Origin: Henckelia pumila
Lineage: Eukaryota > Streptophyta > Magnoliopsida > Lamiales > Gesneriaceae
NCBI RefSeq assembly: GCF_033568475.1
Contig: NC_133120.1
Span: 90,476,151 to 90,540,150, forward strand
Length of the DNA stretch: 64,000 nucleotides
Reading direction: 5' to 3'
Below are positions 26,751 to 37,590 of the stretch, piece after piece (position 1 is the first letter of the stretch; every line of letters begins with the position of its first letter). Under the pieces are notes generated by a model. The model saw nothing but the letters and a program-made list of their open reading frames with translations, was not told where the DNA came from and searched no databases. The position numbers and the translations under genes are program-made.

Positions 26751-27491
26751 ATGGCTTCTCATGAGCAAACATCACCTGGAGACCACCAGCAAGGCCGGAA
26801 CATTACCATTCCTGTGGAGCAGTTCGAATCATATGTTCAGGATATGATACGGAAGTCGTTGATAGCTGCAAAGCAACCACAATCAAAGGACATAACAGTG
26901 GAGGAAGAAAGGAACCGGGGTAATCCAAACCCTAATGCCCAAGTTAGAGAAGGAGAAGAAGAAGAAAGCTCTTGGATGCACTCAATACAGCCTTCCATGG
27001 CAGATGAGTTGCATGAACTTAGGAGAAAAGTACAGAAGTTGGAAGAAGGGGGTTCCAAAATGGCTTGGCCTATCAAGATTCCGGGTTGCCCTTTTTCGCA
27101 GGAGGTGATAGAGGAACCCTTGCCATTAAATTACAAGTCGGCAAAAATCCGGGAGTATGATGGGAGCACGGACCCAGAGGAGCACCTGGCTCGGTTTGAG
27201 AATGTAGCTGTGTTACATTGCTATGGGAATAAGATCAAGTGCAAAGTCTTCTTAACCACTTTGGTGGATTCTGTCCAAAGATGGTTTGAGAAGTTGGAGC
27301 CCCAAAGTGTTCGATCCTTTGCAGAATTCAAGCAAGTGTTTTTGCAGCACTTCGGCAGTAGCAAAAGGTATAGGAAAACTGCCTATAGCCTATTTGAAGC
27401 AAAACAGTCAGGAGAGGAGTCTCTACGAACCTATATCAAAAGGTTCAACAAGATCGCTTTGGAGGTCCCGACCTGTGCCCAGGATACCAAG
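26751..27491 (+). mobile_element. Tat element, gag region (first part)
   Basis: Begins at MASHEQTSPGD. It contains the retrotransposon gag domain (REYDGSTDPEEHLARFENVA, then QRWFEKLEPQSVRSFAEFKQ and SGEESLRTYIKRFNKIALE). The pattern is that of Tat-type capsid proteins. The region stops where the Tekay element has inserted. Fossil. Confidence 0.9.
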
Positions 27492-28606
27492 ATCACTGTA
27501 ACACCCAATATTTTTAGTACGTAAATTCGCATGCATAATTAGGGATTTTATTTATTTATAATTTTAGATTATGGGTTAAATAATTATGTGAAATTATTTG
27601 TGCATGTTTTAAGTTATTTTTAAGCATTTAACCCATAATTATTGATTTTTCATGATTTATGGAAATTTAATTATTTTATCGCGTAGACGGGACCGTGGAC
27701 GGACGAGATGACAACTTTCCACCCAAATTATTTTAGGAGTCTTTTAGGAGCCCAAAAATATTATTTTGAGTTTTATTTCCTCAAAATTATCAGTACTTAA
27801 TTTTATATAATTTTAGGAGTCCATTTTTATCCAAATTTAGCCAAAATATTGACTTTTAATTACCTTTAAAATTCCCTAAAATAATTATTTCGGGATTTAA
27901 TTTTGGTATCAGATTTTACTTGTTATTTAGATTTTTTAAGTTATATATATTGTATATTTAAAACCCTTATTAATATCTTAATTACCCTATATTCTAATTA
28001 ATCAAAAATCACCCAAATATAAACCCCAACCCTACGTTCAAGCTTCTAGCCGCCTCCATCATCTTTCTCACCCCCATTCCATCGTTCCAACAGCAGCAAG
28101 CCATCTCCATAGCCGTGCATCAGTTTTCCTTGAGTTTTTTTGATCGTTCGTCGTCCCGGAAACGTTCTACGCACTTTGCATGTTTAATTCTTTCTCAACA
28201 CCATATAAGCTATTTAATGCACTGATGTCAGATTTTTTTTGAGGCAATTCACGTTTTATGTTAAGTTCTTGGCTAGAACATGGTAAACTCATGATTTTTT
28301 CTTTGTTTCATGCAAAACCCCACGTTTTTCTGTTATGGGATGGGATCGGTCTGCTGGTTCATGAGTCAAGGGGTGTGTTGGGGTCATAGGGGTCGAGCCA
28401 TGGCCAGGGTTAAGGCTGGAACAGGTCTGGAGTCGAGTTGCATCAGATTTGGGTCCAAGGGTTCGCAGGTTAGGGATTATTGGAAGAGAGCTCGGCTGGA
28501 CCATGCAGGGCTGTTATGGGTCAGAGGACTGCATGGGTTAGGACCGGTAGGACCCTGGGAAGGTCCTGCCAGCGGCGCTCTGGCCGGTCGTGGCCGGAGA
28601 CGTGCG

Positions 28607-28631
28607 GCAGCAGCCCTTGAAGGGCTGCTGC
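28607..28631 (+). repeat. GC-rich hairpin conserved in Tekay-type LTRs
   Basis: Stem GCAGCAGCCC / GGGCTGCTGC with loop TTGAA. It is present unchanged in the 3' LTR (36094-36118). The related solo LTR has the same stem with one swapped base pair (41545-41569). Confidence 0.85.
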
Positions 28632-29321
28632 TCGCGCAGCGAAGGGAAGGGGAAAGGGGGGTTCGGGTTTTGGGCTGGGGCTAGGGACTGGGTCGGGTCT
28701 TGGGGTAAGGGTCGGGTTTGGTAGGTCTAGGGTCGGGTCAGGTGGTCCGGGTCCGGGTTAGGTGGGCCGGGCTTGGGTATTTTAATTTTTAAATATTTAA
28801 TGGTTCAAGTGTATTTTGGGCATTTAAAATTAGTTAGAAAATTATTTGGGCCTCCAAATAATTTTATTTGGGCTTTTTAAATTATTTTTAAGCTAACCCA
28901 ATAATTTTTATGGGCTCGTGGGCCCATAGGAATTTTTGGGCCAGTCAGGAGATTTTTGGGTCTGTCTAGAGTCTTATTGGGCTTGTTTAAGTTAATGGGC
29001 TTAAATATTTTCTTTAGGCCCATTTAAGTTGAATAAAATGATTGGGCTTTTATTTAAGATTATTGGGCCTAGAAGAGTGACCAGCAGTCTGGACCAACCC
29101 ATAAAAAATAAATAAGTCCGGGATATATATTTAATTATTTTTATGCATAAAGTCTATTTTAAGTATAAGTATATTATATTATGAAAAATTAATTAAATAT
29201 ATATTACGGACATATTTTCAGTGCATGCATTCATGAAATAATTTTATGGCATGATTTAATGTTTAAGGTTGAGCTAGAAAATAATTTTATGTTGGAAGTT
29301 GAAGTAGTGTGACAATTTAAG

Positions 29322-29436
29322 GGGGACCAGTCCCCACATGTTAAGGGCAGTTTACTGTCAATTTAAGGGTAGTTTACTACCAGTAAGAGGTGATTCGTCA
29401 CCGCCGCGTACGTTGGTTCTAAGAGACTGATCAGTC
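29322..29436 (+). repeat. Run of short palindromes in the Tekay LTR
   Basis: In 115 bp there are GGGGACCAGTCCCC, GCAGTTTACTGT, GGTAGTTTACTACC (29368-29381), GGTGATTCGTCACC (29389-29402), CGTACG and GACTGATCAGTC (29425-29436). It recurs at about 36814-36928 and, in reverse and partly altered, in the solo LTR at 40743-40837. Confidence 0.85.
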
Positions 29437-30095
29437 GAACTTTTAAGTTTAAGGTTACACTACGGATATGACCATGCGATGTTAAAAAATGTTATGCTCA
29501 ACAATGTTTACGTATGTAATATATGATTATATATAAGATCAAGTTTAAGCAAGATTTTCAGTCATGATTCATGATTTTTAAGCATGCTCATTCATGTATA
29601 TGTTATGTATTAGTATTCCAGTGATTTAAATTATTTTAAACCCTTGTTATGTTAGCATGTTGGGCCTCTAGGATCACTACACTTATATGGTGCAGGTGAG
29701 TACGTAGAGGAAGTTGTAGTTCCTACCAGTGGTGAGGACGTATGAGCGGACATGCAGTGATCCCCCGTGACCGCCGACTGAGTTTTTATGGATATTTTTA
29801 AGAATTTTAAAAAAACTCTGTTTCTTTTATGTTTGTCAGTGGTGAATTTTAGTACTATTTTTATTAAATAATTTTTATTGCATGCAAACTTTTAAGTGGA
29901 TTGTTTGACAGTATTCTATTTAAGTTTGACTCAGTTACTTGAGTAAGAATGTTGCATTTTATTTATGTTATTTTTAAATCTGTTTATTTTGTGCATATAT
30001 ATATGGGCATGTATGTACATCTATTTTACTTAGTATTATTTAAAAAAAAAAAAATTTCCGCATATATTATTTTAGTATATTTGGGTCGTTTCAAT

Positions 30096-30108
30096 TGGTA
30101 TCAGAGCC
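30096..30108 (+). other. Primer binding site, initiator tRNA-Met type
   Basis: TGGTATCAGAGCC lies two bases after the 5' LTR and is complementary to the 3' end of initiator methionine tRNA, the usual primer of chromoviruses. Confidence 0.9.
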
Positions 30109-30296
30109 GCGTTCTTGGAGGGGTCATCACTGCTATGCGAGCTCAAAAATCCACGCTACCGGTCTGTAAGTTCTAATTGCTTTTAGTATGATTTAGTAGT
30201 ATCATGTTTAAGACTTAAACATTTATGTTAGCAGAAAATTTTTAAGTACTTAGTTATGCATGGCGATTTACGTAAAAAAATATGTGGTGGTGCAGA

Positions 30297-31300
30297 ATGC
30301 CTCCGAGACCAGTTAACAGACGCGGGGGACCTCCACCTCCGCAGAATCCGCTTTCGGCATTGGAGCAGGCCAATGCAAACATAATGGCCGGGATTACTGC
30401 TCTATTGGAGCAGCAAGCGGCACGTCCAAGACTGTCCCATGATGAGGATGTGGCGGAGAGGTTCCAGAAGAAGGGACCTAAAGAGTTCGCAGGTGCCACA
30501 GATCCACTCATTGCTGAAGGGTGGATCCGTTCTTTGGAGAGCATCTTTGCTTACATGGGGTTGACTGATGCGGACAAGGTGAGATGCGCAGTGTACATGC
30601 TGAAGGGTGATGCAGACTTATGGTGGGAGAGTGCATCACGGGGAGTGAATCTGACTACTATGCTATGGGCAGACTTCCGGAGGATGTTTTTCTCCAAGTA
30701 TTTCACTGAAGACGTGCGCAGTAGGATGATTCGAGATTTCATGAGTCTCCGACAGGGAGACAATACAGTTGTGGAGTACATCCGTCAGTTCGAGAGGGGC
30801 TGTCACTTGGTGCCATTGATTGCTGACAGTGCACCTGAGAAGATGAGACAGTTTATCGAGGGACTCAGGGCAGAGATCAAGCATGACGTTCGTATGGCGG
30901 ACGTCCTTACTTATGAGACGGCAGTCAGTAGAGCCTTGCGTTCGGAGGATGGTAGGAGAGAGATCCACAGGGAGCAGCAGGGTAAGAGGCAGTTTCAGTC
31001 TGGATATCAGCGACCATCTTCGCAGCCTCCTGCGAAGAAGCAGTATACTGGGCCGTCTAAGGGCCCAAACCAGCAGAAGCCACAGTAGCAGAGACAGCAG
31101 CCTAGGGGCGGGGCCCCTAATGCTGGAGGATATCCTACTTGCCCGAAGTGTCAGAAGATGCATCCAGGACCATGTCTTCTAGGAGCGGGCATCTGTTTTC
31201 ATTGTAAAGAGCCAGGGCACCAGATGACTAATTTCCCGAGGAAGAAGAACACTACAGGGAGAGTGTTCGTGATGCAGGCTGAGGAGGCAGACCCAGATAC
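30297..31300 (+). mobile_element. Tekay element, gag region
   Basis: Starts MPPRPVNRRGGPPPPQNP. It contains the capsid core (KKGPKEFAGATDPLIAEGWI, YMLKGDADLWWESA and DFRRMFFSKYF) and a zinc knuckle near 31196-31240 (CFHCKEPGHQ). Fossil. Confidence 0.9.
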
Positions 31301-31549
31301 CTCCTTGATCACCGGTATATCTTACCCCTAGTATTTTATAATTTCTTCTTTTGGTTAAGAATTTCGATTTTTCTTTGTGGAATAATTTGTTATTTGGGAT
31401 TTTTCTATCTGCATGTTAGAATAGGAAGCATGTTTTACTTGTGATTAGAATTAAGGGTTATTAGTGACTCATCTTTGGGGGAAAAGTTTAGTAGTGGTAT
31501 GAAGTTGTTGGGATTCTTCTGCGTGCAGGGAGAATTCTAGTTGGAGGCA

Positions 31550-34500
31550 ACTCCACGTTTGCGTTGCTAGATTCAGGGGCTACGCATTCGTTTATCTCCC
31601 TAGAATTTATCAGACGGATATGCATCACACCTGAGGTTGCCGACAGTGGTTATGATGTCACTATGCCGTCAGGACAGATTATTACTACCTCTAGTGTCAT
31701 TCGAGAGCTGGAGTTGGAGCTGCAGGGGCACTCTATTCGCGCAGATGTAGTGGTTTTACCGTTGAGCGGGTTTGATTTGATATTGGGTATGGACTGGTTG
31801 ATAGTCAATGGAGCTTCGATTGATTTTCGTCGGAGGACGGTGTTCGTGAAACCGCCGAGAGGCGACCCGTTTACTTTTCATGCATCTCAGAGCAGTGATA
31901 TTCCTCAGGTTATATCTCTTATTCAGGCGAGGAAGCTGTTGAAACGGGGTTGCCGAGGTTTCCTAGCAAGTGTTGTCACGGCCTCAGAGCCAGCCAGTAG
32001 ATCATTATCAGAGATAGAGGTGGTTCGTGATTTTCCGGACGTCTTTCCGGTGGATGTTGTAGGGATTCCACCAGTGAGAGAGGTGGAGTTCAGTATCGAC
32101 TTATTGCCAGACACTGTGCCTATCTCAAAGGCACCTTACAGACTTGCTCCTACCGAGATGAAAGAGTTGAAGGAGCAGATTCAGGAGTTATTAGAGAAAG
32201 GCTTTGTTCGTCCTAGCTTTTCTCCATGGGAAGCTCCAGTGTTATTTGTGAAGAAGAAGGATGGCAGTATGAGACTGTGCATCGATTATCGAGAGCTCAA
32301 CAGGGTCACAGTGAAGAATAAGTACCCACTGCGGAGGATAGAGGACTTGTTTGATCAGTTGCAAGGAGCTTCGGTGTTCTCCAAGATCGACCTGCGATCT
32401 GGTTATCATCAGCTGCGAGTTAGGGATGCAGATGTGTCCAAGACTGCTTTCCGGACACGTTATGGGCATTACGAGTTCTTAGTAATGTCATTTGGGCTGA
32501 CCAATGCTCCAACGGTTTTCATGGATCTCATGAACCGGGTATTTCAGCCGTATCTTGATCAGTTCATCATAGTCTTCATTGATGATATCTTGATCTACTC
32601 TAGGAGCATTGAGGAGCATAGGCAGCATCTACAGACAGCCTTGCAGACTTTGAGGGAGCATCGGTTGTATGCCAAGTTCAGCAAGTGCGAGTTTTGGCTT
32701 GAGCAGGTGACATTTCTTGGCCACATTATTTCTAGAGATGAGATTGCAGTGGATCAGTCAAAGGTTGAGGCAGTGCAGAAATGGGGTATTCCGAAGAATG
32801 CTTCGGAGATTCGCAGTTTATTGGGTTTGGCAGGATACTATAGGAAGTTCATCAAGGGTTTTTCCTCTATTGCAGTACCCTTGACTTCCTTAACCAAGAA
32901 GAATGCGAAGTTTATTTGGAGTTCAGACTGTCAGAGGAGCTATGATCAGCTGAAGGAAGCACTCACTACCGCACCGGTTTGGCGATGGCAGTACCACACG
33001 AGGAGTTAGTGGTGTACACCGACGTGTCTAATCTAGGTTTAGGCGCAGTACTTATGCAGTGTGGTAAGGTTATTGCTTATGCGTCGAGGCAGTTGAAGAT
33101 TCACGAGCAGAACTACCCGACACATGATTTGGAGTTAGCAGCAGTGGTCTTCGCTTTGAAAATCTGGATGCACTATCTGTATGACGAGAAGTGCAATATT
33201 TTCACTGATCACAAGAGCCTCAAGTACTTCTTTACTCAGAAAGAGTTGAACATGAGGCAACGGAGATGGTTGGAGTTGGTTAAGGATTACGACTGTGACA
33301 TTAGCTACCATCCAGGTAAAGCTAATGTAGTGGCCGATGCTTTGAGTCGGAAGTCATCAGTGGTATCGTGTTTGACAGTGCAGTTACCACTGCAGAGTGA
33401 GATTCAGAGGTTTGATTTGGAGTTTTACTCGAGTGGTCATGCACCGAGCTTGTCAGTGTTGACGGTGCAACCGATTCTACGGGATCGGATCAGAGAGGGA
33501 CAGTCTACAGATGAGGAGTTGCAGCGTTGGAGGCAAAGAGATGAGGCCAAGGGTGGTCTTCTGTATACAGTTGTGGATGACATTGTTCCGTACCGTGGTA
33601 GGATGTGGGTACCGAACGTCGATCAGTTGAGAGCTGAGATTTTAGCAGAGGCTCACACATCTCCGTACTCCATTCACCCCGGAAGTATGAAGATGTACCG
33701 AGATTTACAGCTATTGTATTGGTGGCTCGGGATGAAGAGAGACATCGAGAGAGTTGTGTCAGAGTGCTTGACTTGTCAGCAGGTCAAGGCAGAGCATCAG
33801 CATCCAGCAGGACTTCTTAGACCTCTTCCTACTCCGGAATGGAAATGGGAGAACATTACAATGAACTTTGTAGTTGGTTTACCGAGGAGTGCCAGAGGTT
33901 GCACGGCTATTTGGGTGATCGTGGATAGACTCACCAAGTCAGCTCATTTCTTGCCAGTGAGGACTACCTACTCCTTGACACAGTATGCAGAGCTTTACAT
34001 CAAGGAGATTGTTAGACTGCATGGCATACCAGTGTCTATCTTATCCGATAGAGATCCGAGATTCACATCCGCGTTTTGGAAGAGTCTGCATACAGCATTG
34101 GGGATCAGATTACTGTTCAGCACAGCTTTTCATCCCCAGACAGATGGTCAGTCTGAGAGGGTGATACAGATTCTTGAGAACTTACTGAGAGCCTGTGTCA
34201 TCGATTTTCAGGGCTCTTGGGAGACTAGACTGCCATTAGTGGAGTTTACCTATAACAACAGTTTTCAGTCGTCTATAGGTATGGCTCCTTATGCAGCATT
34301 GTATGGGAGGAGATGCAGATCTCCTGTGCATTGGGATGAGGTCGGCGAGAGGATCTTACTTGGTCCTGAAATCGTACAGCGGACAGCTGACATTGTGACT
34401 CAGATTCGGGATCGAATGAGGACTGCTCAGAGTCGTCAGAAGAGTTATGCAGATACTCGATGACGAGATTTGGAGTTCGCAGTAGGTGATCACGTGTTTC

Positions 34501-34905
34501 TGAGAGTGTCACCTATGAAAGGGGTGATGAGATTTGGACGCAGAAGCAAGTTGAATCCGAGATATATTGGGCCATTTGAGATCGTGGAGAGAATTGGCAC
34601 TTTGACATACCGATTAGAACTACCGCCAGGGCTTGCAGCAGTGCACAACGTCTTCCATGTATCCATGCTTCGGAGATACGTCTCTAACCCGTCGCATGTG
34701 TTGAATTACGAGCCCTTGCAGTTGCCACCTGATCTAGTTTATGAGGAGAGGCCAGTACAGATCTTGGCTAGGGAGGAGCGGAGACTTAGGACGCGTGTCA
34801 TACCGATGGTCAGAGTCCAGTGGCTGAATCACTCGGAGGAGGAAGCTACTTGGGAGACCGAGGCAGACATGAGGACTCGCTACCCGGAGTTGTTCGGGTA
34901 AGTAC
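31550..34905 (+). mobile_element. Tekay element, pol region with chromodomain
   Basis: Domains in order: aspartic protease ([16 protein letters not shown], about 31560-31850); reverse transcriptase (about 32080-32700, with [20 protein letters not shown] and the FIDDIL catalytic segment); RNase H (about 32990-33370, with [14 protein letters not shown] and [10 protein letters not shown]); integrase (about 33640-34260, with [16 protein letters not shown] and [11 protein letters not shown]); and a C-terminal chromodomain (about 34770-34901, with VQWLNHSEEEATWE). It looks largely complete but broken in a few places. Fossil. Confidence 0.92.
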
Positions 34906-34934
34906 TTTAATTTCGAGGACGAAATTCAAATTAA

Positions 34935-34957
34935 GGGGGGGGGGGGGGGGGAGAGAA
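34935..34957 (+). other. Polypurine tract of the Tekay element with a 17-G run
   Basis: Seventeen consecutive G residues (34935-34951) followed by AGAGAA sit directly before the 3' LTR, where the plus-strand primer tract is expected. The pure G run is unusually long. Confidence 0.85.
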
Positions 34958-34958
34958 T

Positions 34959-37585
34959 TGTAACACCCAGTATTTTTAGTACGTAAATTCGCATGCATAA
35001 TTAAAGATTTTATTTATTTAGAATTTTAGATTATGGGTTAAATAATTATGTGAAATTATTTGTGCATGTTTTAAGTTATTTTTAAGCATTTAACCCATAA
35101 TTATTGATTTTTCATGATTTATGGAAATTTAGTTATTTTATCGCGTAGACGGGACCGTGGACGGACGACATGACAACTTTCCACCCAAATTATTTTAGGA
35201 GTCTTTTAGGAGCCCAAAAATATTATTTTGAGTTTTATTTCCTCAAAATTATCAGTACTTAATTTTATATAATTTTAGGAGTCCATTTTTATCCAAATTT
35301 AGCCAAAATATTGACTTTTAATTACCTTTAAAATTCCCTAAAATAATTATTTCGGGATTTTAATTTTGGTATCAGATTTTACTTGTTATTTAGATTTTTT
35401 AAGTTATATATATTGTATATTTAAAACCCTTATTAATATCTTAATTACCCTATATTCTAATTAATCAAAAATCACCCAAAAATAAACCCCAACCCTACGT
35501 TCAAGCTTCTAGCCGCCTCCATCATCTTTCTCTCCCCCATTCCATCGTTCCAACAGCAGCAAGCCATCTCCATAGCCGTGCATCAGTTTTCCTTGAGTTT
35601 TTTTGATCGTTCGTCGTCCCGAAAACGTTCTACGCACTTTGCCATATTAATTCTACGGTGCAAGGCATGTTTAATTCTTTCTCAACACCATATAAGCTAT
35701 TTAATGCACTGATGTCAGATTTTTTTTGAGGCAATTCACGTTTTATGTTAAGTTCTTGGCTAGAACATGGTAAACTCATGATTTTTGCTTTGTTTCATGC
35801 AAAACCCCACGTTTTTCTGTTATGGGATGGGATCGGTCTGCTGGTTCATGAGTCAAGGGGTGTGTTGGGGTCATACGGGTCGAGCCATGGCCAGGGTTAA
35901 GGCTGGAACAGGTCTGGAGTCGAGTTGCATCAGATTTGGGTCCATGGGTTCGCAGGTTAGGGTTTATTGGAAGAGAGCTCGGCTAGACCATGTAGGGCTG
36001 TTATGGGTCAGAGGGCTGCATGGGTTAGGACCGGCAGGACCCTGGGAAGGTCCTGCCAATGGCGCTCCGGCCGGTCGTGGCCGAAGCCGTGCGGCAGCAG
36101 CCCTTGAAGGGCTGCTGCTCGCGCAGCGAAGGGAAGGGAAGGGGAAAGGAGGGTTCGGGTTTTGGGCTGGGGCTAGGGAATGGGTCGGGTCTTGGGGTCA
36201 GGGTCGGGTCTGGTAGGTCTAGGGTTGGGTCAGGTGGTCCGAGTCCGGGTTAGGTGGGCCGGGCTCGGGTATTTTAATTTTTAAATATTTAATGGTTCAA
36301 GTGTATTTTGGGCTTTTAAAATTAGTTAGAAAATTATTTGGGCCTCCAAATAATTTTATTTGGGATTTTTAAATTATTTTTAAGCTAACCCAATAATTTT
36401 TATGGGCTCGTGGGCCCATATGAATTTTTGGGCCAGTCAGGAGATTTTTGGGTCTGTCTAGAGTTTTATTGGGCTTGTTTAAGTTAATGGGCTTAAATAT
36501 TTTCTTTAGGCCCATTTAAGTTGAATAAAATGATTGGGCTTTTAATTAAGATTATTGGGCCTAGATGACTGACCAGCAGTCTGGACCAATCCATGAAAAA
36601 TAAATAAGTTCGGGATATATATTTAATTATTTTTATGCATAAAGTCTATTTTAAGTATAAGTATATTATATTATGAAAAATTAATTAAATATATATTACG
36701 GACATATTTTCAGTGCATGCATTCATGAAATAATTTTATGGCATGATTTAATGTTTAAGGTTGAGCTAGAAAATAATTTTATGTTGGAAGTTGAAGTAGT
36801 GTGACAATTTAAGGGGGACCAGTCCCCACATGTTAAGGGCAGTTTACTGTCAATTTAAGGATAGTTTACTACCAGTAAGAGGTGATTCGTCACCGTCGCG
36901 TACGTTGGTTCTAAGAGACTGATCAGTCGAACTTTTAAGTTTAAGGTTAAACTACGGATATGACCATGCGATGTTAGAAAATGTTATGCTCAACAATGTT
37001 TACGTATGTAATATATGATTATATATAAGATCAAGTTTAAGCAAGATTTTCAGTCATGATTCATGATTTTAAAGCATGCTCATTCATGTATATGTTATGT
37101 ATTAGTATTCCAGTGATTTAAATTATTTTAAACCCTTGTTATGTTAGCATGTTGGGCCTCTAGGCTCACTACACTTATATGGTGCAGGTGAGTACGTAGA
37201 GGAAGATGTAGTTCCTACCGGTGGTGAGGACGTATGAGCGGACATGCAGTGATCCCCCGTGACCGCCGGCTGAGTCTTTATGGATATTTTTAAGAATTTT
37301 AAAAAAACTATGTTTCTTTTATGTTTGTCAGTGGTGAATTTTAGTACTATTTTTATTAAATAATTTTTATTGCATGCAAACTTTTAAGTGGATTGTTTGG
37401 CAGTATTCTATTTAAGTTTGACTCAGTTACTTAAGTAAGAATGTTGCATTTTATTTATGTTATTTTTAAATCTGTTTATTTTGTGCATATATGTATGGGC
37501 ATGTATGTACATCTATTTTACTTAGTATTATTTTTTTTAAAAAAAATTTCAGCATATATTATTTTAGTATGTTTGGGTCGTTTCA
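34959..37585 (+). repeat. 3' LTR of the Tekay element
   Basis: It matches the 5' LTR along its whole length with scattered substitutions and a short indel. It ends GGGTCGTTTCA before ATCAC. The long frame at 35785-36216 is LTR sequence, not a gene. Confidence 0.95.
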
Positions 37586-37590
37586 ATCAC

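Larger units (their letters stand above)
27497..30093 (+). repeat. 5' LTR of the Tekay element
   Basis: It starts TGTAACACCC and ends GGGTCGTTTCA. It includes a GC-rich block around 28380-28780 within otherwise AT-rich sequence, a stable hairpin (28607-28631) and a run of short palindromes (29322-29436). The long frame at 28310-28684 recurs in the 3' LTR and is not a gene. Confidence 0.95.
27497..37585 (+). mobile_element. Ty3/gypsy chromovirus, Tekay/Del clade, nested in the Tat gag
   Basis: Fossil element with two long LTRs (27497-30093 and 34959-37585) and the duplication ATCAC on both sides (27492-27496, 37586-37590). The internal part carries gag with a zinc knuckle, protease, reverse transcriptase, RNase H, integrase and a C-terminal chromodomain. 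This arrangement and the LTR length of about 2.6 kb identify the Tekay/Del clade. The coding part is nearly complete, with a few breaks. The two LTRs differ by only a few percent by eye, so the insertion is fairly young. Confidence 0.95.

Noticed and set aside
28310-28684. 124-residue frame in GC-rich DNA
   Set aside because: It lies in the Tekay 5' LTR and recurs in the 3' LTR (35785-36216); repetitive LTR sequence, not a host gene.
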